Source of the DNA: Methyloversatilis sp.
GTDB taxonomy: Bacteria; Pseudomonadota; Gammaproteobacteria; Burkholderiales; Rhodocyclaceae
Length of the DNA stretch: 46,042 nucleotides
Direction of reading: 5' to 3'
Assembly (NCBI GenBank): GCA_017984755.1
Contig: JAGNYW010000022.1
Coordinates: forward strand, 1-46,042
The position numbers and the translations under genes were made by a program. Below, piece after piece: positions 36,661 through 44,864 of the stretch. Within the stretch, counting starts at the first letter, position 1. Every line of letters starts with the position of its first letter. The notes beneath the pieces are model-generated. The model had not been told where the DNA came from, made no database searches, and worked only from the letters and a program-made list of their open reading frames with translations.

Positions 36661-37932
36661 CTAGCCGTCGCGGTCGTGCAGCGGATAGAGGCGCTGTACC
36701 AGATCCTCGATCTGACCGCGCGCCTCGGAAGGCGCTTCGTTGAGCAGGCGGGTCGGGCCGTGCATCAGCTTGTTGGTGAGGTTGCGCGACAGCGTATCGA
36801 GCACGCGGTCGGCCGACTCGCCCCGGTGCAGCGCCTTCAGCGCGCGTTCGAGTTCCAGCGTGCGCATGTCTTCGGCGTGACCGCGCAGTGCGCGGATGGC
36901 GGGTACCGCCTCGCGGGCCTGCACCCACTGCAGGAAGTTCGCGACACGCGCATCGATGATGCTCTGCGCCTCGACCACGGCAGCCTGACGGGACTCGAGA
37001 CCCGAATCGACGATCTGTGCGAGGTCGTCGACGGTGTAGAGGAATACGTCGTCGAGCCGCGCCACCTCGCCTTCGATGTCGCGCGGCACGGCCAGATCGA
37101 CCATCACCATCGGCCGGTGACGGCGCGCGCGCAGTGCGCGTTCGACCAGACCGAGGCCGATGATGGGCAACGGACTGGCAGTACAGGACAGCACGATATC
37201 GAATTCGGCCAGGCGATCGCCCATTTCATCGAGCTTGACCGCCGTCACCTTGAGCGTCGGGCTGGCAAACCGCTGCACGAGCGTCTGCGCGCGTTCGAGC
37301 GTGCGGTTGGCGATCACCATTTCGCGCGGCGTACAGCCGGCGAAATGCGCGGCGCACAGTTCCATCATTTCACCGGCGCCGATGCACAGCACGCGCTGCG
37401 ACGAAATGCTGCCGAAGATGCGTTCGGACAGATGCACGGCCGCGGCCGCCATCGACACGATGTTGGCACCGATGGCCGTGGTCGAACGCACTTCCTTGGC
37501 TACCGCAAAACTGCGCTGGAAAAGCTTGTGCAACAGGGCGCCCAGCGTACCGGCATCCTCGGCCACGCGGACCGCCTGCTTCATCTGGCCGAGAATCTGA
37601 GGCTCGCCCAGCACCATGGAATCAAGGCCGCTGGCCACGCGGAACGCATGCCGTACGGCCTGAGGCTGCTCGAGCCGGTAAACGTAGGGGGCGATTTCGG
37701 CCGGTGCGATCCGGTGGTATTCCGCCATCCAGTCGAGTGCGCTGTCCGGGTCATTGGTCGCGCAGTAGAGCTCGGTGCGGTTGCAGGTCGACAGGATGGC
37801 CGCTTCCTGAACGGGGCGGGCGCGGGTCAGTTGCCCCAGCGCGTCAGGCAAGGCTTCGGGCAGGAAAGTCATGCGCTCGCGCACCGCCAGCGGAGCGGTG
37901 TGGTGGTTGAGTCCGAGCGCGAACAGAGACAT
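36661..37932 (-). CDS. hemA: glutamyl-tRNA reductase HemA
   Basis: The 423-residue NADPH enzyme reduces glutamyl-tRNA to glutamate-1-semialdehyde, the first step of haem synthesis by the C5 route. The catalytic Cys50 is in [12 protein letters not shown], then [11 protein letters not shown] at about 104-114 and the NADP-binding [13 protein letters not shown] at about 184-196. A C-terminal dimerisation domain follows. The start at 37930-37932 ([15 protein letters not shown]) is canonical. A perfect TATAAT lies about 65 bases upstream. Haem is used by the cbb3 oxidase system that ccoIS serves. Confidence 0.97.
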   Translation of the reverse strand: MSLFALGLNHHTAPLAVRERMTFLPEALPDALGQLTRARPVQEAAILSTCNRTELYCATNDPDSALDWMAEYHRIAPAEIAPYVYRLEQPQAVRHAFRVASGLDSMVLGEPQILGQMKQAVRVAEDAGTLGALLHKLFQRSFAVAKEVRSTTAIGANIVSMAAAAVHLSERIFGSISSQRVLCIGAGEMMELCAAHFAGCTPREMVIANRTLERAQTLVQRFASPTLKVTAVKLDEMGDRLAEFDIVLSCTASPLPIIGLGLVERALRARRHRPMVMVDLAVPRDIEGEVARLDDVFLYTVDDLAQIVDSGLESRQAAVVEAQSIIDARVANFLQWVQAREAVPAIRALRGHAEDMRTLELERALKALHRGESADRVLDTLSRNLTNKLMHGPTRLLNEAPSEARGQIEDLVQRLYPLHDRDG

Positions 37933-37997
37933 GTATGGGCGAACGCCGCCTGCGTTTGAACAGTAGGGCCCGAAGTATCGGGTCATTGACGCGACGG

Positions 37998-38003
37998 ATT
38001 ATA
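37998..38003 (-). promoter_or_regulatory. -10 element upstream of hemA
   Basis: The minus strand carries a perfect TATAAT (38003-37998) in an otherwise GC-rich gap, predicting a start near 37991 and a leader of about 59 bases. No good TTGACA lies 16-18 bases upstream, so an activator or extended contacts may be needed. The assignment rests on the hexamer and its position only. Confidence 0.5.
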
Positions 38004-38033
38004 GCAGTCAGGCTCGCTGCGCCCGAGGGGCGA

Positions 38034-38795
38034 TCAGCGTTGCGCGGCGATCATCGAAACAAGGTACAAGGCGGGAATCGCGTAGGTGATTCCGCTCGGC
38101 TGTGCCAGTGCGCTTTCCTTTCCTGCCTTGACCAGCACCATGTTGACGATACCGATCACTTCGCCGCTCTCCGAATCGAACACCGGACTCCCGCTGTTGC
38201 CCGGGTAAGCCGTTGCATCGAGCTGGAACACCGGAAAGCTGCCGCGCGTCAGACGCGTGCGGTTCGGCGCATTCAGCTGACTGACGTGATCCACCGGTAT
38301 CACGATCGGCGTGATCGCCGACACGATGCCGCGATGAGTGACCGGAGTGAATCCGAGCACGCTCCCGATCGGAAAACCGGTGAAGGCAATCGACTGCCCC
38401 TCGCTCACGCGCGATGAATCCCCGATCGCAAGAGCCGGCAGCGGCGCGCCCTGTATCTGGAGCAAGGCGAGATCATGTTCGGAACTGGAAGCGACGATGC
38501 GGGCTTCGCGCACCTGCTGGCGGCCATCGACATTCGCAAGCACCGCAAGTGTCTCGAACCGTTCGGCATTGAGTGCCACAGCCGCAACATGGGCGTTGGT
38601 GGCGACGAGCGTGCCATTGCCCACGACGAACCCGGTGCCCTTCAGTTCGAATGCCGGTGCGCGCGAACGCAGCAGGGTGCCCACGACGACAATCGATGGC
38701 TTGATGCGGCGGATCGCATCGCTCAGTCCGGCTTGCGCCAACGCCGGCGCACACAGAAGCGCCGCACAGACCAGGCGGCGTGACCGGTCAGCCAC
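38034..38795 (-). CDS. trypsin-like (S1C) serine protease, no PDZ domain
   Basis: The product of about 253 residues is exported (signal ADRSRRLVCAALLCAPALAQA) and has a complete chymotrypsin-type triad. The His is in ATNAHVAAV, the Asp is in SSEHDLALLQI and the Ser is in YPGNSGSPVF. It lacks the PDZ domain of DegP/DegQ and ends shortly after the Ser region with YAIPALYLVSMI. The start is uncertain: the GTG at 38795-38793 gives a typical signal n-region and overlaps the preceding gene by eight bases, while an ATG at 38822 is also in frame. It is the last visible gene of the prsR-prsT series. Its target is unknown. Confidence 0.85.
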   Translation of the reverse strand: MADRSRRLVCAALLCAPALAQAGLSDAIRRIKPSIVVVGTLLRSRAPAFELKGTGFVVGNGTLVATNAHVAAVALNAERFETLAVLANVDGRQQVREARIVASSSEHDLALLQIQGAPLPALAIGDSSRVSEGQSIAFTGFPIGSVLGFTPVTHRGIVSAITPIVIPVDHVSQLNAPNRTRLTRGSFPVFQLDATAYPGNSGSPVFDSESGEVIGIVNMVLVKAGKESALAQPSGITYAIPALYLVSMIAAQR

Positions 38796-39687
38796 GTTGC
38801 GACAATATCTTCGGCAATGCACGCGACGGCGTCGTCACGCGATGGTCGTACGGATGCTCCGGCTTGCTGAACAGGTTACGTATGCGCTTGACGTACTCTC
38901 GGGTTTCACGATAGGGCGGAACGCCCTTGTACCGGTCAACCGCGCCTTCGCCCGCGTTGTAGCCTGCAGCCGCCAGTTCCACATTGCCTTCGAAGTAGGC
39001 CAGCAGCCAGCGCAGATAGGCGAGCCCGCCGCGAATGTTCTGCACCGGATCATAGGCGTCGCGCACATTGAAGCGCAGCGCGGTTTCCGGAATGAGCTGC
39101 ATCAGACCCTGCGCATTCTTCGGCGACTTCGCTTTCGGGTTGAAATTCGATTCGGTCCCGATGACGGCGAGCACCAGTTGCGGGTCGATCTGAAAATGCG
39201 GAGCAAGTTCACGCACGATTTCGATCACCTTGCGGCGATCGGGCGTGGTGCCGAATGCGGCTTCCAGATCGGGATCGATACCCTGGGCAACAGACGGCTC
39301 GGGTTCGGGCGGATCCAGCATGCAGCCAGGCAGCGCGCGCGTAGGCTCTCCCGTGAAGCGCAGCATGCGCTGCGCGTGCTCGTGCCCCTGACGCGCCGCC
39401 AGATCGAAAAAGGTCGCCGCCAGCGCGTCGTCACGTTCGACGCCACGCCCATTGGCATACATCCACGCGAGATTGAACTGCGCCTCGGCTTCACCGAGCT
39501 TGGACGCCTGGCAGTAAAGCGCCGCTGCGCGCGCCGGGTCACGACTGACGCCTTCGCCATGTTCGAACTGACGGGCCTCGGCGAGCAGCGCACGCGCCGC
39601 AACATCGGGTTCGAGCGCCCATGCGTGGGCACCCGCACACATCGCAAGGGCGGCCAGCACGATTCGCGGCGCAGGCATCCGGATCAT
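38788..39687 (-). CDS. Sel1-repeat / SLT lytic transglycosylase
   Basis: The 299-residue exported protein has a signal peptide (to about AHAWA, 20-24). Next come Sel1-like repeats, clearest in AEAQFNLAWMYANGRGVERDDALAATFF, then a transglycosylase SLT domain. The catalytic Glu is in GTESNFNPKAKSPKNAQGLMQLIPETA at about residue 178, and GYNAGEGAVDRY is downstream at about 243. Such enzymes cut murein glycan strands with anhydro-muramic ends. The ATG overlaps the epimerase stop by one base (TGATG), so translation is coupled to a sugar-nucleotide gene. Its role next to polysaccharide genes may be to open the wall for an export complex (inference). Confidence 0.9.
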   Translation of the reverse strand: MIRMPAPRIVLAALAMCAGAHAWALEPDVAARALLAEARQFEHGEGVSRDPARAAALYCQASKLGEAEAQFNLAWMYANGRGVERDDALAATFFDLAARQGHEHAQRMLRFTGEPTRALPGCMLDPPEPEPSVAQGIDPDLEAAFGTTPDRRKVIEIVRELAPHFQIDPQLVLAVIGTESNFNPKAKSPKNAQGLMQLIPETALRFNVRDAYDPVQNIRGGLAYLRWLLAYFEGNVELAAAGYNAGEGAVDRYKGVPPYRETREYVKRIRNLFSKPEHPYDHRVTTPSRALPKILSQRG

Positions 39688-40742
39688 CAGGCCGTTGCCT
39701 CCGCTGCAAACTGCGACACATACCAGTCCATCGCCTCTGCGAGCCCCTGATTCACGTCATGGGTGGGCGCGTATCCGAGCAGGGTCTGCGCACGCGTGAT
39801 GTCCGCAAGTGAATGGCGCACATCGCCCGGCCGGAAATCCTGATATGCCGCCTGCGCGGCGGCGATCTCGGGAAAGCGACGCGCGAGTTCGCCGCGCATT
39901 GCGTCGAACAGTTGATTGAGCGAAGTCTGGCGATGCGCCGCTACGTTGTAGACCGTATTTACCGCATCCGCGCGTTCGGTCAATGCCGCCAGCAGATTGG
40001 CTTGCACGGCGTTGTCCACGTAGCAGAAGTCGCGGCTGGTTTCGCCGTCGCCATTGATGCGCACCGTTTCGTGCAGCAGCAGCGCACGGGCCCAGCGCGG
40101 AATCACTGCCGCGTAGGCACCTTCCGGATCCTGACGGGCACCGAAGACATTGAAGTAGCGAAGTCCGATGCATGCCAGCCCGTAGCAGCGTCCGAACACG
40201 TCCGCGTAAAGCTCATTCACGTACTTCGTGACCGCGTAGGGCGAGAGCGGCTTGCCGATCACATCTTCCACCTTGGGCAGGGCCGGCGAATCACCGTAGG
40301 TCGAACTCGAAGCTGCATAGATGAAGCGAGATACCTTCGCGTCGCGCGCGGCAACCAGCATGTTAAGGAATCCGTTCACGTTCGAGTCGTGCGTCGCCAG
40401 CGGATCCGCCAGCGAACGGGGCACCGATCCCAGCGCCGCCTGGTGCAGCACGACGTCGGCGCCGGTGCAGGCACGCGCACAGGTGGCGAGGTCACGGATG
40501 TCGCCTTCGATGAATTCGAAGCGCGCTCGCTGTTCGGGCGTCAGCCCCGCCGCCGCCAGATCGAGATTGCGTCGATGACCGGTGGAAAAATTGTCGAGGG
40601 CGACCACGTGCTGATCGGCTCGCAGCAGTGCTTCGATCAGATGCGAGCCAATGAAGCCGGCTGCACCGGTCACCAGCCAGCGGCGGCCGGACGCGGCGAG
40701 CTTTTCTCTCAACACGGCAGGCAATGCAGAAGGATGCGTCAC
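39687..40742 (-). CDS. tviC: UDP-GlcNAc(A) 4-epimerase, TviC/WbpP type
   Basis: The 351-residue short-chain dehydrogenase closely follows the Vi-antigen TviC/WbpP pattern. The NAD-binding [10 protein letters not shown] is at about 26-35, [13 protein letters not shown] is at about 94-106, the catalytic SSSTYGD with S/T is at about 145-151, and YAVTK (Tyr-x3-Lys) is at about 168-172. [15 protein letters not shown] follows. The enzyme interconverts GlcNAc- and GalNAc-type UDP sugars or their uronates. The start is the GTG at 40742, with GAGG five bases upstream and seven bases after the tviB-like stop; the open extension to 40796 is inside that gene. It is coupled downstream to the lytic transglycosylase. 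Confidence 0.9.
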   Translation of the reverse strand: MTHPSALPAVLREKLAASGRRWLVTGAAGFIGSHLIEALLRADQHVVALDNFSTGHRRNLDLAAAGLTPEQRARFEFIEGDIRDLATCARACTGADVVLHQAALGSVPRSLADPLATHDSNVNGFLNMLVAARDAKVSRFIYAASSSTYGDSPALPKVEDVIGKPLSPYAVTKYVNELYADVFGRCYGLACIGLRYFNVFGARQDPEGAYAAVIPRWARALLLHETVRINGDGETSRDFCYVDNAVQANLLAALTERADAVNTVYNVAAHRQTSLNQLFDAMRGELARRFPEIAAAQAAYQDFRPGDVRHSLADITRAQTLLGYAPTHDVNQGLAEAMDWYVSQFAAEATA

Positions 40743-40749
40743 GCGAACC

Positions 40750-42030
40750 TCACAGGCGCCAGACCGACACGCCCTGCGCACGCAGCGCAGCTGCATCGAA
40801 CTGGCACTTGATGTCGGCCAGCACGCCGCCCGGCTTCAGCATGGACACGAAGTCGCCAAGCGGTCGTTCGGCAAATTCCTTGTGCGAAACCGCTGCAACA
40901 ATGGCGTCGACCCTGGGCAGATCCTTCCACGCATGCAGCGATACGCCGTACTCGTGCTCCGCTTCCTTCGTGTCGGCAACCGGGTCGTGCACCAGCACCT
41001 CGACACCGTAGCTTTCCAGTTCGCGGATCACGTCTATGACGCGCGAGTTGCGCAGATCCGGGCAGTTCTCCTTGAACGTGAGGCCGAGCACCAGCGCCTT
41101 GGCGCCCTTCACCGATGCGCCGCTGCGGATGAGCTGCTTGACCGTCTGTTCGGCCACATATTTGCCCATGCCGTCATTGATGCGGCGCCCGGCGAGAATG
41201 ACCTGCGGGTGATAACCCAGCATGTCCGCCTTGTGCGTCAGGTAATAGGGATCCACGCCGATGCAGTGGCCACCGACCAGACCCGGGCGGAAAGGCAGGA
41301 AATTCCACTTGGTGCCCGCGGCCTGCAGCACTTCTTCGGTATCGATGCCGAGCTTGCCGAAGATGATGGCCAATTCGTTCACGAAGGCGATGTTCAGGTC
41401 GCGCTGCGTGTTCTCGATCACCTTGGCCGCTTCCGCCACCTTGATGCTCGATGCCTCGTAGACGCCGGCGGTGATGACCATCTTGTAGAGGTCAGCGACC
41501 TTGCGCAGGGTTTCCGGCGAATCGCCCGACACCACCTTCACGATCTTGGTGACCGTCCGCTCCTTGTCGCCCGGATTGATGCGCTCCGGCGAATACCCGA
41601 CGCTGAAATCCTGCGGCCACTTCAGACCCGAAAACTTCTCGATGACCGGAATGCACATTTCTTCCGTCGCACCGGGATAAACGGTGGATTCGAACACCAC
41701 GGTGGCACCACGCTTCATATGGCGACCACAGGTTTCCGACGCACCGACCAGAGGCGAAAAATCCGGCTGATGCGCATCATCGACCGGGGTCGGCACGGCG
41801 ACGATGATGAAGTCGGCATCCTTCAGAACAGCGCCGTCTGTGCTGACGGTCAGCTGCGTTGCAGCGCGCAGGTCCTCCGTGCTGACTTCGCCGGTCGGGT
41901 CGAAGAACTCACGATAGGCGGCCACCTTGGCGGCTGACATGTCGACACCTGCAGTGGGCATCTTCTTCCCGAACTCGACTGCCAGCGGCAGTCCCACATA
42001 GCCCAACCCGATAACAGCAACTTTGGTCAT
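40750..42030 (-). CDS. tviB: UDP-N-acetylglucosamine 6-dehydrogenase, TviB/WbpO type
   Basis: The 426-residue nucleotide-sugar dehydrogenase oxidises the C6 hydroxyl to a carboxylate with two NAD. The Rossmann motif [17 protein letters not shown] is at 5-21, the catalytic Cys is in [15 protein letters not shown] at about 255, and the segment [13 protein letters not shown] and the C-terminal [12 protein letters not shown] are family-typical. Together with the TviC-type epimerase the predicted product is UDP-GalNAc uronate. TviB-type proteins recur in exosortase/EPS clusters. An AAGGA ribosome site precedes the ATG. It starts 19 bases after prsT. Confidence 0.93.
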   Translation of the reverse strand: MTKVAVIGLGYVGLPLAVEFGKKMPTAGVDMSAAKVAAYREFFDPTGEVSTEDLRAATQLTVSTDGAVLKDADFIIVAVPTPVDDAHQPDFSPLVGASETCGRHMKRGATVVFESTVYPGATEEMCIPVIEKFSGLKWPQDFSVGYSPERINPGDKERTVTKIVKVVSGDSPETLRKVADLYKMVITAGVYEASSIKVAEAAKVIENTQRDLNIAFVNELAIIFGKLGIDTEEVLQAAGTKWNFLPFRPGLVGGHCIGVDPYYLTHKADMLGYHPQVILAGRRINDGMGKYVAEQTVKQLIRSGASVKGAKALVLGLTFKENCPDLRNSRVIDVIRELESYGVEVLVHDPVADTKEAEHEYGVSLHAWKDLPRVDAIVAAVSHKEFAERPLGDFVSMLKPGGVLADIKCQFDAAALRAQGVSVWRL

Positions 42031-42049
42031 TGGTCATTCCTTCCGGCAA

Positions 42050-44845
42050 TCAGAGATTTTTCATCAGTGCGGCAACTTCCGACGCACGTGCGTAGCGGTC
42101 GCCCAGTGCAACCAGGGGCTCGAGTTCCTTGCGCGCTTCGGCCTTCATGCCGGCCTTGGCCAGACGCTGCACGAGATTCATGCGTACCTCGTGCGCACCG
42201 GGCGATTTGGCCAACGCCTGGCGCATCATGGTCAGCCCGCGTTCGGTCTCGCCTGCGTCGAACAGGATCACGCCGTAGGTATCGAGCACGGCCGAGCTCT
42301 CCGGGGCCGCTTCGTAGGCCTTCGCCGCATAGTCCATGGCCTTGCTGCTTTCCTTGCGCTGCGCAGCAAGCCAGGCAAGATTGTTGAGTACCATCGAATC
42401 CTTCGGCGCACGCTTGAGCAGCGCCGCGTAGCGCGTCTCTGCATCTTCGTAGCGCTTCTGCGCCAGGGCAATTTCTGCGAGGTAGAGCGGCACCGTGTTG
42501 TCAGCCGGTTTTTCCTTGATCCATTTGTCCGAAAGAGCCGTCGCTTCGCGCGTATTGCCCGATCGATCGAGTGCCGCATGGAGCCGGATCACGTTCGCGG
42601 CACTCGGTTCACGCGACAGCGCCTCCTGGTACGGCTTGACTGCGGCCGCGTACTTGCCGGCCTTGGCCATCAACTCGCCCTCCAGCGAGTAGCCGATCGC
42701 CGCTCTCGGTTGCTGCCGCTGCACGTCCCGGGCAACCTTGATCGCATCGTCGATCGCATTCTGGCTGGTGTGGATCGCAATCAGCATTTTCTGCGCTTCG
42801 AGTGACTGAGGTGCGATCGAAAGTGCCTTGCGTGTGCTCTGAATAGCTTCGGATGTGCGCTTCGCAAGCATCTGGGCTGCTGCGAGGCGCAAGAGCTGCG
42901 TCGCATCGGACGGGTCGCGCGCAACGAGCTTGTTCCGCGTGAGGATGGCAGCGTCCAGATCACCGACCTGTGCCTGAGCCGAAGTCAGCAGCTCAAGTAT
43001 CTTCGGGTCATCGGGTATCGCCTGAGCCGCATCGCTTGCTGCTTCGAGTGCCTTCTTCGGCTCGCCTGACGTTGTATGGAACTGCACCAGTGCCGCACGC
43101 GGTGCAACCAGCTTCGGATTGCCTTGAACCGCCTGCTGCAGCAGGGAAAGCGCTTCCTTCGCGCCATCCTTGGAGCTCGCCTTGAGTCCGGCCAGCGCAA
43201 GCAGCGCATCGGGATGCTGCGGTGACTCCGCAAGCACCGAACGCAGCCGCCCCTCGGCATCAGCCGTCTTGCCTGCCATCAGGTCGAGACGCGCGAGATT
43301 CGATGCCGCCGGGAAAAAACCCGGATCGATTTCCAGCGCTTTCGAAAAGTTCGCACGCGCCTGATCCATATCCTTCTTGAGCAGGTAAGCGGTACCGCGG
43401 AGATTCGAAGTCATCGGATCACCCGGCTTCTTCTTTTCGAGCGCGTCGATCGCTGCCAGCGCACTGTCTGCATCGCCATTGCGGAAATGGGCAACGATGA
43501 GCAGCGTGTCAGAGCGCGTATCGTCCGCGTCGAGTCGTACCGCATTCTCGAGCGCGCTGATGCCACCGGCTCGATCACCGGCTGCGAGCTTGCTCAGTCC
43601 AAGACGTGACTGGGAAGCCGCATCGTCCGGCTTCAGGTCTGCCGATCGCGCAAACGCCTTTTGTGCTGCCGCAGCGTCGCCCGACATGAGGAGAATCTGA
43701 CCGGCCAGCGCCTGAACATCGGCGTTCTGCTCTCCGGCTTTCAGCATGGGTTCTATCATCTGCTGCGCCTTGGCCACACGCCCCGTTTTCAGGTAGATGC
43801 CGATCAGTATCTTGCGGATGAAGAGCGAATCGCCGCCCAGCGCCATGACTTTTTCAGCATGCTGCTCGGCAACCGTATTCGAATTAAGCTGCGCCTCGGT
43901 GAGCGCGGCCAGCCCCAGGGCCGGCACGTAATCCGGCGCGTTCGCAAGCGTCTTGTTAAGCACTGCACGTGCCTCGGTAAACTTGCGTTCCTTGACCAGC
44001 AGCAAACCTTCGAGATAGTTGGCTTCCGGGGCGTTGGGGACAGCCTTCCGGAAGGCGTCAAGTTCCTTGCGCGCTTCATCGAACCTGCTCTCGTTCGCCA
44101 GCGTGGAAATGACGATGAAGCGAGCCCGGGTGGCGTCCGGCTTGATCTCGTAAACCTTTCGGTAGGATGCAAGTGCAGGTTCGACCTGCCCCTTGGATGC
44201 CTTCAGCTCGGCGTCCAGCAACCAAGCGTCATGGCCCGCCTTGCCCGATGCCAGAACTTTCGCGAGCAGCGCGCCGGCACCGTCGGTATCGCGCGTCACG
44301 GCAAGCAGTCTTGCCTTGCCCACGCTGGCGTACGCATGACCCGGATCGATGGCGATCGCCGCGTCGAACGACTTGGCTGCGCCCTCAAGATTCCTGGTGG
44401 CCATGAGTGCGTAGCCAAGCGCCGCCTTCACGTCTGCCTCTGCAGCGGGCGTCGAAATCTGCATCGATGCGAATCGCGTCACGACGTCCTGAAACTCGCC
44501 GGTTTCCACCATTGCCCGTGCGAGCAACGGCGCGACTTCGTTCTGGTCATGATTCAGATCGAGTGCGCGCTTGAGTTCCTTCACGGCCGATGCCATATCG
44601 CCCGTTTGCAGGTGAGTCCGCCCCAGTTCGAAACGGGCCGCACCGTTGTCCGGATCCTGCTGCAATGCATTCTTCAGCTGGATCGACGCCGTCTGATAGT
44701 CCTTCTCGGCAATCGCGGCACGCGCGTTCGACAGCAGTTCTTCCGGCGGCACATTCCGGTCGCAGGCACTCAGCAGGAGGCCGCAGCAGCACGCCACCAG
44801 GAGACGGTTCAATCGGAATCTGGACGGCATTTTGAAAGCATGCAA
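42050..44845 (-). CDS. prsT: PEP-CTERM system TPR-repeat lipoprotein PrsT
   Basis: The 931-residue protein has a lipoprotein signal (RLNRLLVACCCGLLLSAC, lipidated Cys about residue 28) and then more than 20 tetratricopeptide repeats to the end, e.g. AIAEKDYQTASIQLKNALQQDPDNGAARFELG. The length, the architecture and the position next to prsR match PrsT of exosortase/PEP-CTERM systems, where its exact role is not proven; it is thought to serve polysaccharide export at the periplasmic side. The start shown is a TTG (44845) preceded at seven bases by GGGAG; the ATG five codons later (44830) lacks a ribosome site but is the alternative. Confidence 0.92.
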   Translation of the reverse strand: MHAFKMPSRFRLNRLLVACCCGLLLSACDRNVPPEELLSNARAAIAEKDYQTASIQLKNALQQDPDNGAARFELGRTHLQTGDMASAVKELKRALDLNHDQNEVAPLLARAMVETGEFQDVVTRFASMQISTPAAEADVKAALGYALMATRNLEGAAKSFDAAIAIDPGHAYASVGKARLLAVTRDTDGAGALLAKVLASGKAGHDAWLLDAELKASKGQVEPALASYRKVYEIKPDATRARFIVISTLANESRFDEARKELDAFRKAVPNAPEANYLEGLLLVKERKFTEARAVLNKTLANAPDYVPALGLAALTEAQLNSNTVAEQHAEKVMALGGDSLFIRKILIGIYLKTGRVAKAQQMIEPMLKAGEQNADVQALAGQILLMSGDAAAAQKAFARSADLKPDDAASQSRLGLSKLAAGDRAGGISALENAVRLDADDTRSDTLLIVAHFRNGDADSALAAIDALEKKKPGDPMTSNLRGTAYLLKKDMDQARANFSKALEIDPGFFPAASNLARLDLMAGKTADAEGRLRSVLAESPQHPDALLALAGLKASSKDGAKEALSLLQQAVQGNPKLVAPRAALVQFHTTSGEPKKALEAASDAAQAIPDDPKILELLTSAQAQVGDLDAAILTRNKLVARDPSDATQLLRLAAAQMLAKRTSEAIQSTRKALSIAPQSLEAQKMLIAIHTSQNAIDDAIKVARDVQRQQPRAAIGYSLEGELMAKAGKYAAAVKPYQEALSREPSAANVIRLHAALDRSGNTREATALSDKWIKEKPADNTVPLYLAEIALAQKRYEDAETRYAALLKRAPKDSMVLNNLAWLAAQRKESSKAMDYAAKAYEAAPESSAVLDTYGVILFDAGETERGLTMMRQALAKSPGAHEVRMNLVQRLAKAGMKAEARKELEPLVALGDRYARASEVAALMKNL

Positions 44846-44864
44846 AGCGAAACTCCCCGCGCAA

